The notes beneath the pieces were generated by a model. That model did no database searches. It had not been told where the DNA came from and saw only the letters and a program-made list of their open reading frames with translations. This document shows, piece by piece, positions 1 to 11,863 of a stretch of 64,000 bases of DNA (position 1 is its first letter; each line of letters starts with the position of its first letter). Made by a program: the position numbers and the translations under genes. Source of the stretch: Petunia secreta (Eukaryota > Streptophyta > Magnoliopsida > Solanales > Solanaceae); assembly GCA_029990175.1 (NCBI GenBank), contig JARKIP010000809.1:1-64000 (forward strand), written 5' to 3'.

Positions 1-301
1 TTTTATCAAATAACGGTTGACTTGATTGAACACCTAATTTGGTTCGAATCTGCATTTTGCTTGCATGGCGATCGAATGTGTTGTTGTTGCGAAAAATCTG
101 ACATTCTTGAAACTCTTCTCTTTGCACAAGATAAACCATCTATAACTGCTTTGGCTTGGGTTATTTGGGAATAAACGAAATTTCATTGATTTTGGGACTA
201 AGCCCAATAAAGGGAGCAAAACATAACGTAGTTCATTACAACCAGGATGAATAAAGTTGCAACAGAGTAGTTAAAACATAAGATAGTTGGGCAATGAAAT
301 G

Positions 302-1866
302 TCATTTCAAGCTGCAAAATACGGTCTTTGCAGTCTTCTTAGCTTGCAAACCGCCTCTTCTTTGAATATCTTGGGGCTGATGCCTCACCTTTAACAAAAT
401 TGTGCCTGCAGGAGGAATGCTGCAATAACCACTTAATGGATCTTCTTGCACTATTATTTTTCCATTATCAATAAAGCTTTGAATTTTGTATCTCAAGCCA
501 CTGCATTCTTCAGTATCATGACCTTGGATATTTGAATGATAAGCACAATGCTTTAATGGATCAAAATGTGGAGGCAAGTGCTTGGGAATTGTTCCTTTCC
601 TTGGTTGCAAAAGTCCTTCAGCTTGCAATTTTTCAAATATGTTACTCACAGACTCTTCTAGAGGAGTGAATGTACGAGGTCTAAACTTCTTCGTGCTTTG
701 ATGACCAGATGGTGCCTGATGAGATCGATGCTGGCGACTTGAATTTTGCATATCATGATTGTAGTGCGCTTGCGAAGGCTGAGAGTCTTGAATATTTTCA
801 GGTGCATCAGAACAATTGAAAACTGGCATTGTAGTGTCATAGTCAATCAACCTTCCGGTTTGAAATTTTTCTTCCAAAATCTTTGCATACCGAATTAAAC
901 TGGGAAAATCCTTTAAATTGGCAAAAAGTAGCTTTTCGTAAAATATGCCTTCTTGAAGGTCAATGAAAGTTGCTATCAGCTCATCTTCAGGTAATGGAGG
1001 ATGCATCTTAGAAGCCTCTAGCCTCCATCTCACAGCAAATTCTGCAACAGACTCATGCGGCATCTTCTTGATTTTGCGCATATCAATTAGATAAGGATCT
1101 CTTACTATGTTGAACTTGTATTGTTCCACAAAGTCTCGAGCCATGTCTTCCCATGTGTGCCATTTGGTAAAGTCCTGTTAGTATACCATGCAAGCGCCAT
1201 TCCTGATAAACTCTGACTAAATAGTCTCATTAGCAAAGCTTCATTCCTCCCCATTCCTATCAATCTGCCGCAATAATCTTTCAAATGAATGTAGGGATTT
1301 CCCTTTCCATCGAAAGTGTTGAGTTTTGGTATGTTGTACCCACGAGGAAGCTCAATACTCGGATGAATGCACAAGTCTTCATAACATAAACTCTGAATGT
1401 TCCTAGAGCGCAATTCTTTTCCTATGATCTTTCTCAAAATCTGTTCATCCACATTGTGAGGATAAGTTGTCTCAACTTCTTTCTTAGGCAATTCTGGTGA
1501 ACGCACTATCAATTGATTTGATTGACTCTCCACAACAGGTATAGTGATAAAAGGTGGTTGGTATAAAGTTGCAGCTGGCCAAGCATTTGGATTGGTAAGA
1601 TATTCTTGTGGGATTTGTGGATATATAGTATGTATAGGCATTTGGTGATTAGGTATTGTTAAGTAAGGTGGATTGGAGGTAAAGCTTGTATTTGGCAAAG
1701 GTTTACTAGTATTGACAAAGTTGACAATCCTATTCCTTTGGACCACATGTTCTTCAACATCATCATTCTGCGCTTGCAAGATACTCATACCAGAACTGGT
1801 TGGCCGAAGCTGCTTTGCCATGTTGTTTTGTCCTTGATGCAGATTCTCAACCATTTCAGTGTTCAA
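302..1866 (-). pseudogene. Ty3/Gypsy gag, frameshifted (second gag)
   Basis: This is the gag of a Gypsy-type LTR retrotransposon, read leftward. The N-terminal part (1866 to about 1190) is a Pro/Asn-rich linker followed by the start of the retrotransposon gag domain, with FDGKGNPYIHLKDY and the core ending SGMALAWYT. The reading frame then shifts near 1180. The continuation, QDFTKWHTWEDMARDFVEQY, runs in the other frame down to 302 and holds the rest of the gag domain and a His/Cys knuckle-like segment (CAYHSNIQGHDTEEC). A 1- or 2-base indel near 1180 therefore breaks the gene. Protease and polymerase would lie left of the window. It differs clearly in sequence from the gag at 2792-4004, so it is not a simple tandem copy. 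Confidence 0.8.
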
Positions 1867-2239
1867 TGCTAGCCAACCTTTAACAAATGAATTCTCTCTA
1901 CATTGAACAAAAGCAAGTTAATACGTAAAATGATAATGCATGCGTAAAATTTCAAATGTAAAATAGGCCATTAGGCCGAATGGATGGGACCAAAATTCCG
2001 ACTCAACACATGAGTAAAATATTTAAGAGTTCGAAACTTGAGAAAAACAACTTTGAAAGTTTTTACTAAATTAGTATGCGTGCTAGACCATTTTGACACA
2101 AATTGCTAAAATGGTCGGCTTGTTTTGAACATCAATGCTTTGCTCGACCATCGATTCTCGTTTGTCGCACAACAATCTGTATTCATAGAAAACCCGCTTC
2201 TGATACTATGAAATCAACATCAATGTCTTCAATTTTCCT

Positions 2240-2450
2240 TTGCACAATTTTGCCCCAGTTATAATTTCAACATCTCAACTTGCTTTGCGAAATCGCCCCA
2301 GTTATGACTTCAACATTTCAACTTGTTTTGCAAAAATTGCCCCAGTTATGACTTTCAAAACTTCAAACTGCTTATAAAAAGCTGCCCCGGTTGCAATCTC
2401 CCACGTCTTCTACTTGCTTTGCAAATTGCCCCAGTTTCTATCTTTGGAAA
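2240..2450. repeat. 44-bp degenerate tandem repeat, about 5 copies
   Basis: GCCCC(A/G)GTT starts at 2252, 2295, 2339, 2384 and 2428, a steady spacing of 43-45 bp. Each unit continues with an AACTTGCTTTGCAAA-like stretch. It sits in the retrotransposon leader. Confidence 0.8.
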
Positions 2451-2479
2451 ATTAAAATTTAAATACTAAAGGGTCGAGC

Positions 2480-2645
2480 CCGATGGAGGAGCCTACGTAT
2501 CCCTCCTTGGGAATCAGACCGTGCGTAGTTCTGCTTACATAGAAGAGATTTTCCAAATGATGGTGTAACCGAAACTCGATATGAGTTGCCTACGTTTCCC
2601 GCCTTGGGAAACCGGTTACAGTAGTTTGCTTACATAGGAATAAAT
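2480..2645. repeat. Two diverged leader blocks (CCTACGTATCCC type)
   Basis: GAGCCTACGTATCCCTCCTT is followed by GGGAATCAGACCG and AGT-TCTGCTTACATAG. About 100 bp later comes GTTGCCTACGTTTCCCGCCT, then GGGAAACCGGTTACAGTAG and TTTGCTTACATAG. The two blocks are diverged direct copies of one leader module. Confidence 0.7.
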
Positions 2646-2791
2646 TCAAACATTCATAATTTGATATTTTTTCTTTTCTTTTCTTTTAACAAAACTAACA
2701 AAAGGAAAATACAATAATTACTTTCTAATAATGCAAATAAACTAACTTCTGCTTCTGCCACTTTACTGCTTTTCTGGAACTTAATAGGTGC

Positions 2792-4004
2792 CTAAAGACC
2801 TTTCTTTGAGCGATCTCCCTTTGCATATGGAAAGATTGCGACAAAAGGTTCGTCAGTGCCGTTTGTTGGTAGAACCTTGATCTGGCCAGAATTAATCAAG
2901 CTTTCAACTTTCTCCTTAAAGGTAAAGCATTCCCCAATATAATGCCCATCGCATTCCTGAATGGTAAATGCAGAATTTTCCAAAGTTCTCGGGCTTAAGG
3001 AACCGACATGATTTTGGTTCTATAGGATGTACCAAATTGAACTCCTTGAGCCTTTCGAATAGTCGTGCGTAAGATTCTGGGAGCCGTGTGAATGCGAAAG
3101 CAGATCTTTTGGCATGGTTTGACTGTGAGCTTGGATTGACAATTACTTGCGCATTGGCACTAGGTTCCCCTGCTATGGCTAGCAAAGGTTTGACATGACA
3201 ACTTTTCCTTTGTCTTTGACTGTGCCTCAACCAATTTACACTTTCTCTTGTCAGAACTTATTGCAACCAGCTCTACTTGAAGCTCTGCAGATTTTCTTTT
3301 CAATGGACTGCCCTTTGCCAGAATCGGGTTCGAGAATTCATAATGCGCGCCAAAGTCCCGGGCTAGTTTATCCCAATTGTCCAATTTCCAAGGACCTCGT
3401 ATTGCAAACCATGTCAAAGCTGGTTCCTTAAGTGTCCTAGCAAACATCATCAACTGGTTTCATTGCTTGGTCCATACCTTACGACCCAGCCAAGGTAGGC
3501 TTTCAAGTGATCACGAGGATTTCCTTTCCCGTCATACATTGGTGGATCAGCTGAGTCAAAAACATCCACATGTTCACTTTCTGCCTCCCCTAAGCTTACT
3601 TGTGATAGTAGAGCATTCTCATCTATCATTGTGCCATTGCTATCTTTAGCATTGGGAAGCCCTTTCCCGTTGCTTTTCTCATTGCTCGTCTTTGAGGAGC
3701 CACCAAATTCCTTTTCCAACAGGAATGCATGCAAATTAGGGAACTGTTGAGCATCACACTCAAATGCTGGAGCTACTTGCATTGTAGGAGGTGCAACAGT
3801 ATAAATAGGAGCAACAGGAGCACTTGGTCCTGGGCTTGGCACGTTACGCACTGGATTGCGTGCATCCATGAGCGCGATAACCAATTCAGTAAGGCTAGTG
3901 AGTCTCTTTTCCAAACTTGCCACGATTGCTTCAAGCTTGTTAACCTTGTCTTGGTGGGATCCATCATTTCCAGTCAAGTCAATCACGACATTTTGACGAG
4001 CCAT
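2792..4004 (-). pseudogene. Ogre-like gag, multiply frameshifted (first gag)
   Basis: Gag of a second Gypsy-type element, read leftward. It starts MARQNVVIDLTGNDGSHQDK at 4004, continues with a predicted coiled-coil N terminus and a Pro-rich linker, and reaches the gag core (PPMYDGKGNPRDHLKAYLG). It then changes frame near 3450 to give LKEPALTWF and WKLDNWDKLARDFGAHYEF, again near 3200 (FTRLPESYARLFERLKEFN), and again near 2960 (CDGHYIGECFTFKEKVESLI). At least three indels are needed to restore one reading frame, so it is dead. It lies downstream of ORF1 at 4858-6279 and the LTR at 6829-10582, as expected for an Ogre/Tat-type layout. Confidence 0.8.
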
Positions 4005-4857
4005 ATGTCCTGACCTTGATGTTCAAAATAATTAACCATTTAGCAACGCATACTGAATTTAATAAAAATTTATTAAAGATGAAATTTACGGATCAACTTA
4101 TTCCAAAATGGAGAAATTGAGACCGTACTAAAAAGACCCCAAAAGTTTAAATAGGGCGTTTGTTTCGTTAAAGAAAACTGGACAAAACAATTCTTATTAA
4201 ATTCGGAGAAATATTATTTATTAAAAGGATGGAACACTTAAAATTTGATGCTAAAACAATATTTTGTAAAATTAAGACAGACCAAATAAAGATTCAAAAA
4301 GTATTTTTTAGAATAATAATATGCATGCTTTCATATTATAAGTAAATAAAATAATTAAATAAGTAAAGAGAATAAGCGGTTAATTCCTACAAACAAATAT
4401 AATGTTAGTCAAATACCAATATCAAGCAAATTGAGTCACCCCAATCAAACAATGCAAAATGAATTACAGGCGATTAGCACATAGCAAATAAGTATTTAGC
4501 AAGCTATTGCATAGTAGACAAATAATTGATATATGGCAAACACAAGTAATCAAGCGTAAATAAAGATGCAGGCGTGTCCTACCCTGTGAGGTGCCTCTTT
4601 GTGCTAGAGGTAAGCCTACTCGCGCAAATAAATGATAACGAAAAGTAGTCCACACCTGTTTTGCAATAATCGATTTTAGAGTAAGCGACAACGACAATAG
4701 TAATAATAATAGTCTTTCATTGATAATAACTTGCTTTTAGTACATCATCATCATTACATGGAGAATGAAAAGTGCTAGGAAGTAAATACATAAATTAAAG
4801 ACATAGTCTGAGTACAACATTTCGAAAATTTAAATAACTGCTATTGCTAGACTGCAT
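4005..4857. other. Retrotransposon spacer between ORF1 and gag
   Basis: AT-rich DNA between the extra ORF and gag. I see no convincing coding sequence. Short ORFs here lack recognisable domains. Confidence 0.5.
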
Positions 4858-6279
4858 CAAACTGGAGGAAGTGTTGAAGCTGAAGTGCTAGCATGGTTTG
4901 GATCAATCCTGGCTCGTTTCACAGTCTCTACAACTTCTTCCATGAAGCTCCACTCATAAGGAGTGAAAGTGATGGAGCTAAGCTTGACCTTCATCCCATA
5001 GGTTAGATCTACATCTTCTAACCTTCTTTTCCTGCTGGACTAGGAGTGATGGCAATGTCTTCTTTGATCCAGGCATAGTATTCAGGAGTCCGGCCTGCCG
5101 GATTAAAACTAGCGCGTTGGTTCACCATTCTATCCCAATCTTTGAAAATTTCTCCGACCCTTGGAACTTTTACTTCTTTGCCAAATTCAATTTCATAGGA
5201 TCTCGTATATGCCGTGAGGGGTATGACTTGTTCTATCCCAAACTGACGAAGGACTCTTAAAGGCGCATAGTGATGAAGGCCCGTCAACCCGATGAGTTCG
5301 ATGTAATACTTCTCCTTAGATCTAAGATAAACGCCCTCCTTGATTGCAACCACCACACTTTCCACAAAATATGGTCTTCTTCAAGCTCAGCTAAGTATCG
5401 AAACCAATCATTAAGGCCCACTGGTGCAACAAACTTTTCAAGTACCCGTTCTTGATGGCTTCTGATTGGGTTGCCCCCACATAAGGCTATGTCCACCATG
5501 GGTTTTCGATTAAAAAGGTGTTCCATGGCCCATAGTTGAAGAAGTAGATTTGAGCCCTCAAAATACCTCTTGCCCTTTTTTCTGCAGTTAGTTAGAGCTC
5601 TAAGCATTTCTGCCAGAATCATCGGGACCACAGTGACTTCTTTGTTATCAATCCCTTCAAACAAAATACGGACCACTGAACCAATGCTGGTGCTAATCTT
5701 CCCTTCTTCCCGCGGAAAAATCAGAGTTCCAAAGAAGGAAATGACAAAGGCGGTGAAGCGCCTTTTCTTCCAGGTATCCAAAGAACAAGCAAATTCCCGA
5801 ATATGGACAGCGTGGCTGTCCCCAAGTGCAAACCTCTCATAAAGATAGTCTAAATAAACCCATTCCTTTGCAAAGCATCCCAACTTCTTGTTGTTATGTA
5901 ACCCCAAATCATCTAAGAAATGCCTCCCTCCTTGTTTCCTTGGAATGATCATCTCCCGACCCTTCAAAGGCAGCCCGGTAAGGTCGGCCATTTCCTCTAA
6001 GGTCGGTGTAAGCTCAAAATCCTTAAATCGAAAAACGGCCCTCGAATAGCTCCAGAAAGGCAAGAGTGCCTGAATCAAGTAACGATCAGATGGAATCTCT
6101 AACAAATGGATCAAATTCCCCAACTTCTTCTCAACCCATCCCGCCTCTCGTTTGTCATCTTGTTTCATGTTCCTCCACCATTCTTTCAATTTCTCAGGAA
6201 CCTTAACAACCATTTGGACATTCTTGAATTCTGACATCTTTTGACCTACAAAGCCAATGACAAAATGTTCTAAACCCAT
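4858..6279 (-). pseudogene. Retrotransposon ORF1, plant-mobile-domain-like (DUF7745 type)
   Basis: An ORF upstream of gag, typical of the Ogre group. It starts MGLEHFVIGFVGQKMSEFKN at 6279. The body has the pattern of the plant proteins I recall as DUF7745, related to the plant mobile domain: FELTPTLEEMADLTGLPLKG, FAKEWVYLDYLYERFA, and FSLDTWKKRR-like and LLLQLWAMEHLF segments. The frame shifts near 5355 and continues GVYLRSKEKYYIELIGLTG and GLHHYAPLRVLRQFGIEQVI, then shifts again near 5020 into VKLSSITFTPYEWSFMEEVV and a stop at 4858. The restored length would be about 470 aa. Two frameshifts make it a pseudogene. Function of this ORF in Ogre elements is not known to me. Confidence 0.7.
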
Positions 6280-6807
6280 TCATTGCAAAACTTGGTTTGG
6301 ACTGTGAATTTCGTTATCATATAAACACATAATATGCACCGTTGTTGGTGTTAAAACCCGCCAACGAAAAAGGGTGGTTTTCCTAACTATGGAGGCGGTA
6401 CCAAGGACCGGGTCCAATCTAAGGCTTATGCATGCATGTTCCTGACGAAAACTCTAGAGTGGGTTTACTAGAGACAAGGCTGTTTTGAGTGGCAAGCGGT
6501 CACGCGGTAGTAAAACTATCCGCTCACCCCGCAGGTACGCGCACTCTTTCTTAAGGGTTTTTTGTGAGTTGCGGGTGTATATGCATACACCTCGCGGGTA
6601 TAAGTAACCATGAAGAAGCTCCCAGGAGTGGGGGAAATATGAACGGAATGCCAGTTTTATATGTGCACAAATAAAGTGTAGTGACATGCTTTCAGTGACA
6701 AACAATTGCAAATAATCAAATTAACTAATCATGCTATTTTTTGCAAATAATATTAAACAAATAAAGAGTTATCTTGTGAAAACCTTGCGGTTAGAACCTT
6801 AAGGTAA
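6280..6807 (-). other. Retrotransposon leader between PBS and ORF1
   Basis: Untranslated region just inside the 5' LTR. I see no gene. The 85-aa ORF at 6454-6711 has no recognisable feature. Confidence 0.5.
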
Positions 6808-6825
6808 TCCCCAGCGGAGTCGCCA
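6808..6825 (-). other. Primer binding site
   Basis: On the minus strand TGGCGACTCCGCTGGGGA lies 3 bp (GCT) after the end of the LTR. As I recall, Ogre-type elements use a tRNA-Arg primer with a PBS starting TGGCGACTCC. Aligning it to the 3' ends of plant tRNAs would settle the tRNA. Confidence 0.75.
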
Positions 6826-8480
6826 AGCTGTTGAACCCCAAAAATTTACCCTTTCTTAAGAAAAGATACGTTTCGGGTATAATGTTCAACAAAATGGGAT
6901 TCCAAAAGGTTTTCTTTGGAGTCGCCACCTAATTTTAGGAGAATTAGGAACCAATTAATTAAATAGTGCGTGCAATCCTCCGTTCAAGAAAATGGTCTAT
7001 TTTCAGAGATTCTGCGTAAGAGGTTCATTTATTTTCGAAAGAAGGTTCCAATTTGAAAGCACTTTCGAAAATCCACAAAATGTGGTTAATCCTTCGGTTT
7101 TCACAAGACAGCTATATAAATGCAAATTTACAAAATTATTTAACTTTCAATTTAAAGCGACCAATTAAATTTAAAAAAAAAAACTTATCCATAAAAAAAA
7201 GTAGAGAAAATAAATGACTTTAATAAGAAAACGGGTTGATTTGAATACTTGTACTAAAGTTGTATTTTAGAAGTAATCTTAAGATTATTACGAATTGGCT
7301 TGCACGCATTATTTAACTAAAAGATTCAAAATTCGTAAATAAGATGGAGATTCTAAAGAAATAAACTATTCACAAAATAACTCAATAACTGACTAATCAT
7401 TCATTCATAAACAATCAAATAAATTATTCTATAGCAATTAATTATCTACGGGGAATTCCTAAAGACATGCAATTTCTAAGGATGGGAAAAGATGAGGTTT
7501 AGAAGAAGAATCCGATATTTGGATTGAATGACTACTTTTATATTTTACATTATGCCCATGAGCCTAAGTTATGTTAAGCGGCTCAACAAAGCATTTTTAA
7601 AAAATTCTTCTATAGGCTTCGCTTCTTGAGTGCTTGAACCCGGACTCGACTCCAATGTGACTCCAATGCAATATAAGCCGTCCCAATTTACGAGTTTTCC
7701 CAAACTCGTCCCAAGAGGTTTTCATGCCAAAAAAGAAACAAGGATAAGGATTAGAAAATGCAATAGAATTTAATAAATCAATGAAAAGAACATAGGCATC
7801 AATTTCAGGAAATGGGCATATAAACTCACATTTGCAAACTGTCACATTTGGATAGATTTAACTAGAAAATGTTTACTTAATTAATCAAGCGATTATCACA
7901 TTGACATCATCTAACAGTATATGCAAGTAACTTACTAACTTCACTTATGTTCACTTGATATGATATCCAAAAATATTGACGAAGGGGTAGGCAAAGTAAC
8001 GAAGGAGTAAAGCAAGGATTAAGATATTTCAATCAAAATCAACCAATTGTAGTGACCAAACATATGTCTTGACTATTTCAATTACACATAGGTAATCTCC
8101 ACAAAAGGAAACAAGAAGATAAAGAAGAGGGAAGTTAAAGGAAGAGCTAAACGAGGTAGCAACAACTAAAAGACATTATATCATATGAACAGACCCTAGA
8201 ACTAGAACTAAGCTTCCAAATTCAAAGAAAACAGGACACTGATCAAACAGGATCGGGAGGATACCAAACTGGAATGCTGACTGACTGAACACTATGCATA
8301 TAACAAAACAGAGAATGCATTGCTACAATACCAGAAAGAAAGGAAACTAACTACAGAACTGATCCAAACTAATTCAGGAAAGGAAGGAAGGAACCTGACC
8401 CTGACTTCAAGACAGAGAGAAACAGACTCTACCAGCTGAGCTACATCCCCAGATTCTCTCTTCTACTAGGACTGCTACAA

Positions 8481-8497
8481 CCCCCCCCCCCCCCCCC
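8481..8497. repeat. Poly-C run (17 C)
   Basis: Uninterrupted run of 17 cytosines within the LTR. Confidence 0.95.
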
Positions 8498-9782
8498 AGG
8501 ACATCAAGCTACTACACCCTAAACTCTTGCTCACAGACCTAACAGAACCCCACAGCTCCTGGAAACACTAAGACTCCCTCCAAACAGCTGCACACTAACC
8601 TGAAAACAACTCAAGACAACCCTGCTAAACTCCCTAGCTACAGCAGACCTTCCCTCCATCCTAAGACCCTTAAAGCAACTTCTAAAACACCCCTGCATTA
8701 CCCTCTTATTCTCAACATGCACAAACACACCCACCAGCCTCCCTACATTCTTTCACACACATGCAAATATATCACTTGCACCTCAACTGGATCAAGCAAA
8801 CACACATACATGGACAACCCCTCACTGCCCTAATAGCTACAGCATCCAGGCCATGACCAACTACTTCCCATCAACCATTCATAACCTAAACAGGCACCAT
8901 AAACTACATTTCTAATACACAGCAACATACACTTGCTCACCTACACACTGAACCCTTTTACTCCCTCATGAACAACACCAGAACACCACTATACCCGCAG
9001 ACCAAACAGAGCAGCCTTCACACCTGAACATAGCAGCACACACACACTCTCTTCCAGGCACAAACACACACCAGACTACTCTCACTTTCAAGCAACCAAA
9101 CAGGATTCGAGGAACTAACAGAATAAAGAAAGAAAAAATTAAGACAGAAGACTAATGACTAGGATGGAAACTGAAACTCTATCATGAGAGTCTGATTAAA
9201 ATGAACATATTCAAACTCAGGACATTTAGAAGAAAAAGGCAGGAAAGTATGCTTTGAATAAATAATATCCTTTGATATTTATTCTTAATCTAAGTATGAC
9301 CTTAATTCTAATATATTTAGATTAAGGACAGGCTGGTTTTCGAGCTCTTTAAAAGACTGATTTCAATCAAAGATTATCCTGACTTACACAGTTTTTTTTT
9401 AAGCTTTCTACATCCCATTTATACTGAAGTATGACTTAACGTCAAGCTAAGTCTTCGTTAATTATGATTATACTACATAGTATGAGCCTTCTAAGCAACT
9501 TAATCTACACAGAAACTACATCTGAACTAACATTATTAATCAAAACAAGGATATAGCAAATGGAATGATAAGAAAACTGACCTTTTTGCGGGCAGTGAAA
9601 TGAGGCGCGGATCTGAGCTTTTGTGAGTACCTCGACGAGCTGAATAAACTCAGAAGTGACTCCTAGACCTCAATGCTTTAAATATTTAACTTTAAAGAAA
9701 AGCTTAAACTGCTTGGATTTTGAGTCGAAACTCACTTTTTTTAATCCCCAAAATTTCCTCCTCCTTTCCCACTGTTCAAAGG

Positions 9783-9794
9783 GGTTTTTATAGG
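9783..9794 (-). promoter_or_regulatory. Probable LTR TATA box
   Basis: On the minus strand CCTATAAAAACC lies about 790 bp into the LTR. It is the best TATA-like sequence I see there and would start transcription near 9755. Confidence 0.5.
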
Positions 9795-10137
9795 TGTTTG
9801 AAAGTTCAAAAAACACTCCCATTTCGATGTGGGATAAATTGCATATAGGCTATGAAATAGAGAGTAAAACAGTGAAAATTTAGTGAAAAAGTGAAAAACA
9901 AACCAGTTACCTCATCGAATCAACGGTAGGAATCATTTTACCATGATTTTGGACGGATCAGATATGGATCGTACCTTACTCATTCCTTATTCGTCCAGCA
10001 CAAAAGTTTGTACTGGAAAAGTGAGGAGTGAGAAGGCCATCCGACGCCGTATTGAAGGAGAAAAGGAGCGCGGGACCACCGGGGACCACTGGTGACGATG
10101 GAATTCTTGGCGTTTTGCTGAGAATAGAGGGGAATTT

Positions 10138-10220
10138 TAGGGTGGCGGCGAGGGGAATTTGGGATTAGGGTTAGGGGATTGGGGGATTAAGGGATTGGGG
10201 ATTAAGGGGTAACGGGTTAT
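10138..10220. repeat. G-rich degenerate repeat in the LTR U3 region
   Basis: Several short units of the type GGGATTA, GGGTTAG and GGGGATT follow one another. The + strand has many runs of three or more G and could form G-quadruplexes. It lies close to the start of the LTR. Confidence 0.6.
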
Positions 10221-10582
10221 TGAACTGAAATGGGAGAAAGGGAAATGGGTATGGGCCTGGGTTATGGACTGAAGTGGATAAGGGAAATGTGTGTAGTGTA
10301 TGTATATGTTGCATAAGTGATCCAAAATTAGAAGGAAGAACGATTTTGGCCCCTCAGTTAGGATAAAATGAGTAATTGAGGGTGTTGCGCGGGTAGGACA
10401 GAAATTAGGATATGCCTTGTAATTTTAGTCTTTCTTTTGAAATTAATTAATTTACTTTAACCAAATTTAATTAATTAATTTTAATTTAATTAATTTTAAT
10501 CAACTAATTTTATTTTAATAATTGATTCTCATTTGAATAATTAGTCGTTAATTAAATTTCGGGACGAAATTGGGTGTCAACA

Positions 10583-10740
10583 GCTACTAAGAGAGAAATA
10601 TACTTCTCGGATAAGTTAACTTGGTATTAGAGCTATGTATTCACCAAAAAAGTTGATTTTTTCTATTAATTTTGGATTTGTGATTTTGAATGCTTCATTA
10701 AAGGAGATCAAACCTTGTAATCTCCCTGGTATTCTCTCCA
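10583..10740 (+). mobile_element. Possible Copia-type leader fragment
   Basis: TTGGTATTAGAGCTATG near 10620-10636 resembles a primer site for initiator tRNA-Met (TGGTATCAGAGC, one mismatch). It is preceded by an LTR-end-like stretch (AGAGAGAAATATACTTCTCG). No Copia coding sequence follows, so at best this is a small remnant beside the Ogre LTR. Confidence 0.3.
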
Positions 10741-10744
10741 GTCT

Positions 10745-10996
10745 AGTTGTCTAGGATCTTCTCAACATCATTTTTAGTACGTGCAACATCAAAACAAATC
10801 ATTTATAGAAAATATTATTTATCGAAGTAGCAATAATATAAATTACTATTATCTATGTATTCTTAACTATTTGACTTGCCTGCATCGTCTTTAATTGCTA
10901 CATTTTTAGAACCAAAAAATTTATTTAAATGAATGAATCTAGTTGTCTAGGATCTTCTCAACATCATCTTTAGTACGCGCAATATCAAAACAAATC
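10745..10996. repeat. Direct repeat of about 57 bp, 195 bp apart
   Basis: The copies at 10745-10801 and 10940-10996 share AGTTGTCTAGGATCTTCTCA, then ACATCAT and, after TTTAGTACG, ATCAAAACAAATCA, with about three differences. The cause is not clear. Confidence 0.8.
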
Positions 10997-11780
10997 ACAA
11001 GAAAAATACACGAAGAGTGCAATATCACTATCATACTTTTCGTGTAGAGAACTTACCATCTTATTTTTAATCTATAAATGAGGAACTTCCACCATTACTT
11101 TCAAAAGGAAGTGAAAACATTTCATAAAGAAGTCCTAATCCAGAGAGGCAACTAATATACAGATGACGTACCTTTATAATTCTTTAAAATAAAAATGACA
11201 ATGTTCACCGGAATTGTAAGATTGACGGATGGATTATCAGAAAGGAGGAAAACGTCGGCGTTGAGAATCATCCAAGTCATGAGAGCCAAAATCCTACCAA
11301 TATAAATGTATTAATAGATGCAAGAGACGAATGAGAATTTTTAGAAAGAGAGCATCATATATGAAACTATTGCATAGAACCAAACTGCCCACCGTGATTT
11401 TTTATTTTTATTTTTTTAAAAAAGGTACTTGTATTCCATGATGGTCACTACTTATAAAACTATCCTCCATTTCACTTTTTTGGGGAGCAAAATGACGATT
11501 TTTATGAAGTGTTAATCATTATCTCATGTACAATTCAGAAAATTTCTCCAACGTAGAGAAAACTTCCCCAACGTAGATTTAGGAGAATAAACTTCCATGG
11601 GGCAGTTCGTTCGTCTTATCTTTTTTTCTTTTTAATGCTCATCCTTTTATTTTCTAACTGAAACTGTAACTTCTCTATTTTGCAAATTCAAAATGAAGAC
11701 ATATTCCTTCATATTGCTATTTACATTTGTTAAACTTAAAAACTAACAACTTTTTAAAACTAACAACTAATTCTAACCAC
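10997..11780. other. No gene recognised
   Basis: AT-rich sequence without a convincing ORF. It may belong to Helitron A, whose 5' end is at 11863, but I cannot find that element's 3' end. Confidence 0.4.
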
Positions 11781-11863
11781 TTCCCTAACTAACAACAGGT
11801 GTTGCTTTCATGATGTGACACTTGGCTAAATATGGTTGGCTAGAACACTCCTTTTAATATATA
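11781..11863 (-). mobile_element. 5'-terminal segment of Helitron A
   Basis: On the minus strand TATATTAAAAGGAGTG is followed by GCC-rich sequence and AGCCAAGTGTCACATC. This matches the 5'-terminal segments of Helitrons B and C (TATATTAAAAGG, then AGCCAAGTGGCATAT). The outermost TC is missing because Helitron B ends exactly here. The 3' end of Helitron A was not found. Confidence 0.6.

Larger units (their letters stand above)
1867..2780 (-). other. Retrotransposon leader between the two gag genes
   Basis: Non-coding stretch upstream of the 302-1866 gag. It holds 44-bp tandem repeats with a GCCCCAGTTATGACTT core and two copies of a CCTACGTATCCC-like block. Both are of a kind I know from the untranslated leaders of Solanaceae Gypsy elements. 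I see no LTR between this leader and the next gag, so the junction at about 2660-2790 may mark a fusion of two elements. Confidence 0.5.
6829..10582 (-). mobile_element. 5' LTR of an Ogre-like Gypsy element (3754 bp)
   Basis: On the minus strand the LTR begins TGTTGACACCCAATTTCGTC at 10582 and ends GGGGTTCAACA at 6829, with TG...CA ends and a short terminal inverted repeat (TGTTGA/TCAACA). The PBS follows 3 bp later. A length of 3.75 kb is in the range of the very long LTRs of the Ogre/Tat lineage. Inside are a TATA box near 9790, a run of 17 C at 8481 and a G-rich repeat near 10140-10220. The partner LTR would be left of the window, so its completeness and age cannot be judged. No coding sequence is convincing inside. 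Confidence 0.8.

Noticed and set aside
10137..10325. Minus-strand ORF rich in Pro/Asn
   Set aside because: Translation of the G-rich repeat within the LTR; no domain.
10583..10740. Complete Copia element beginning with a tRNA-Met primer site
   Set aside because: No Copia coding sequence follows and the LTR-end CA is unclear. Kept only as a low-confidence fragment.
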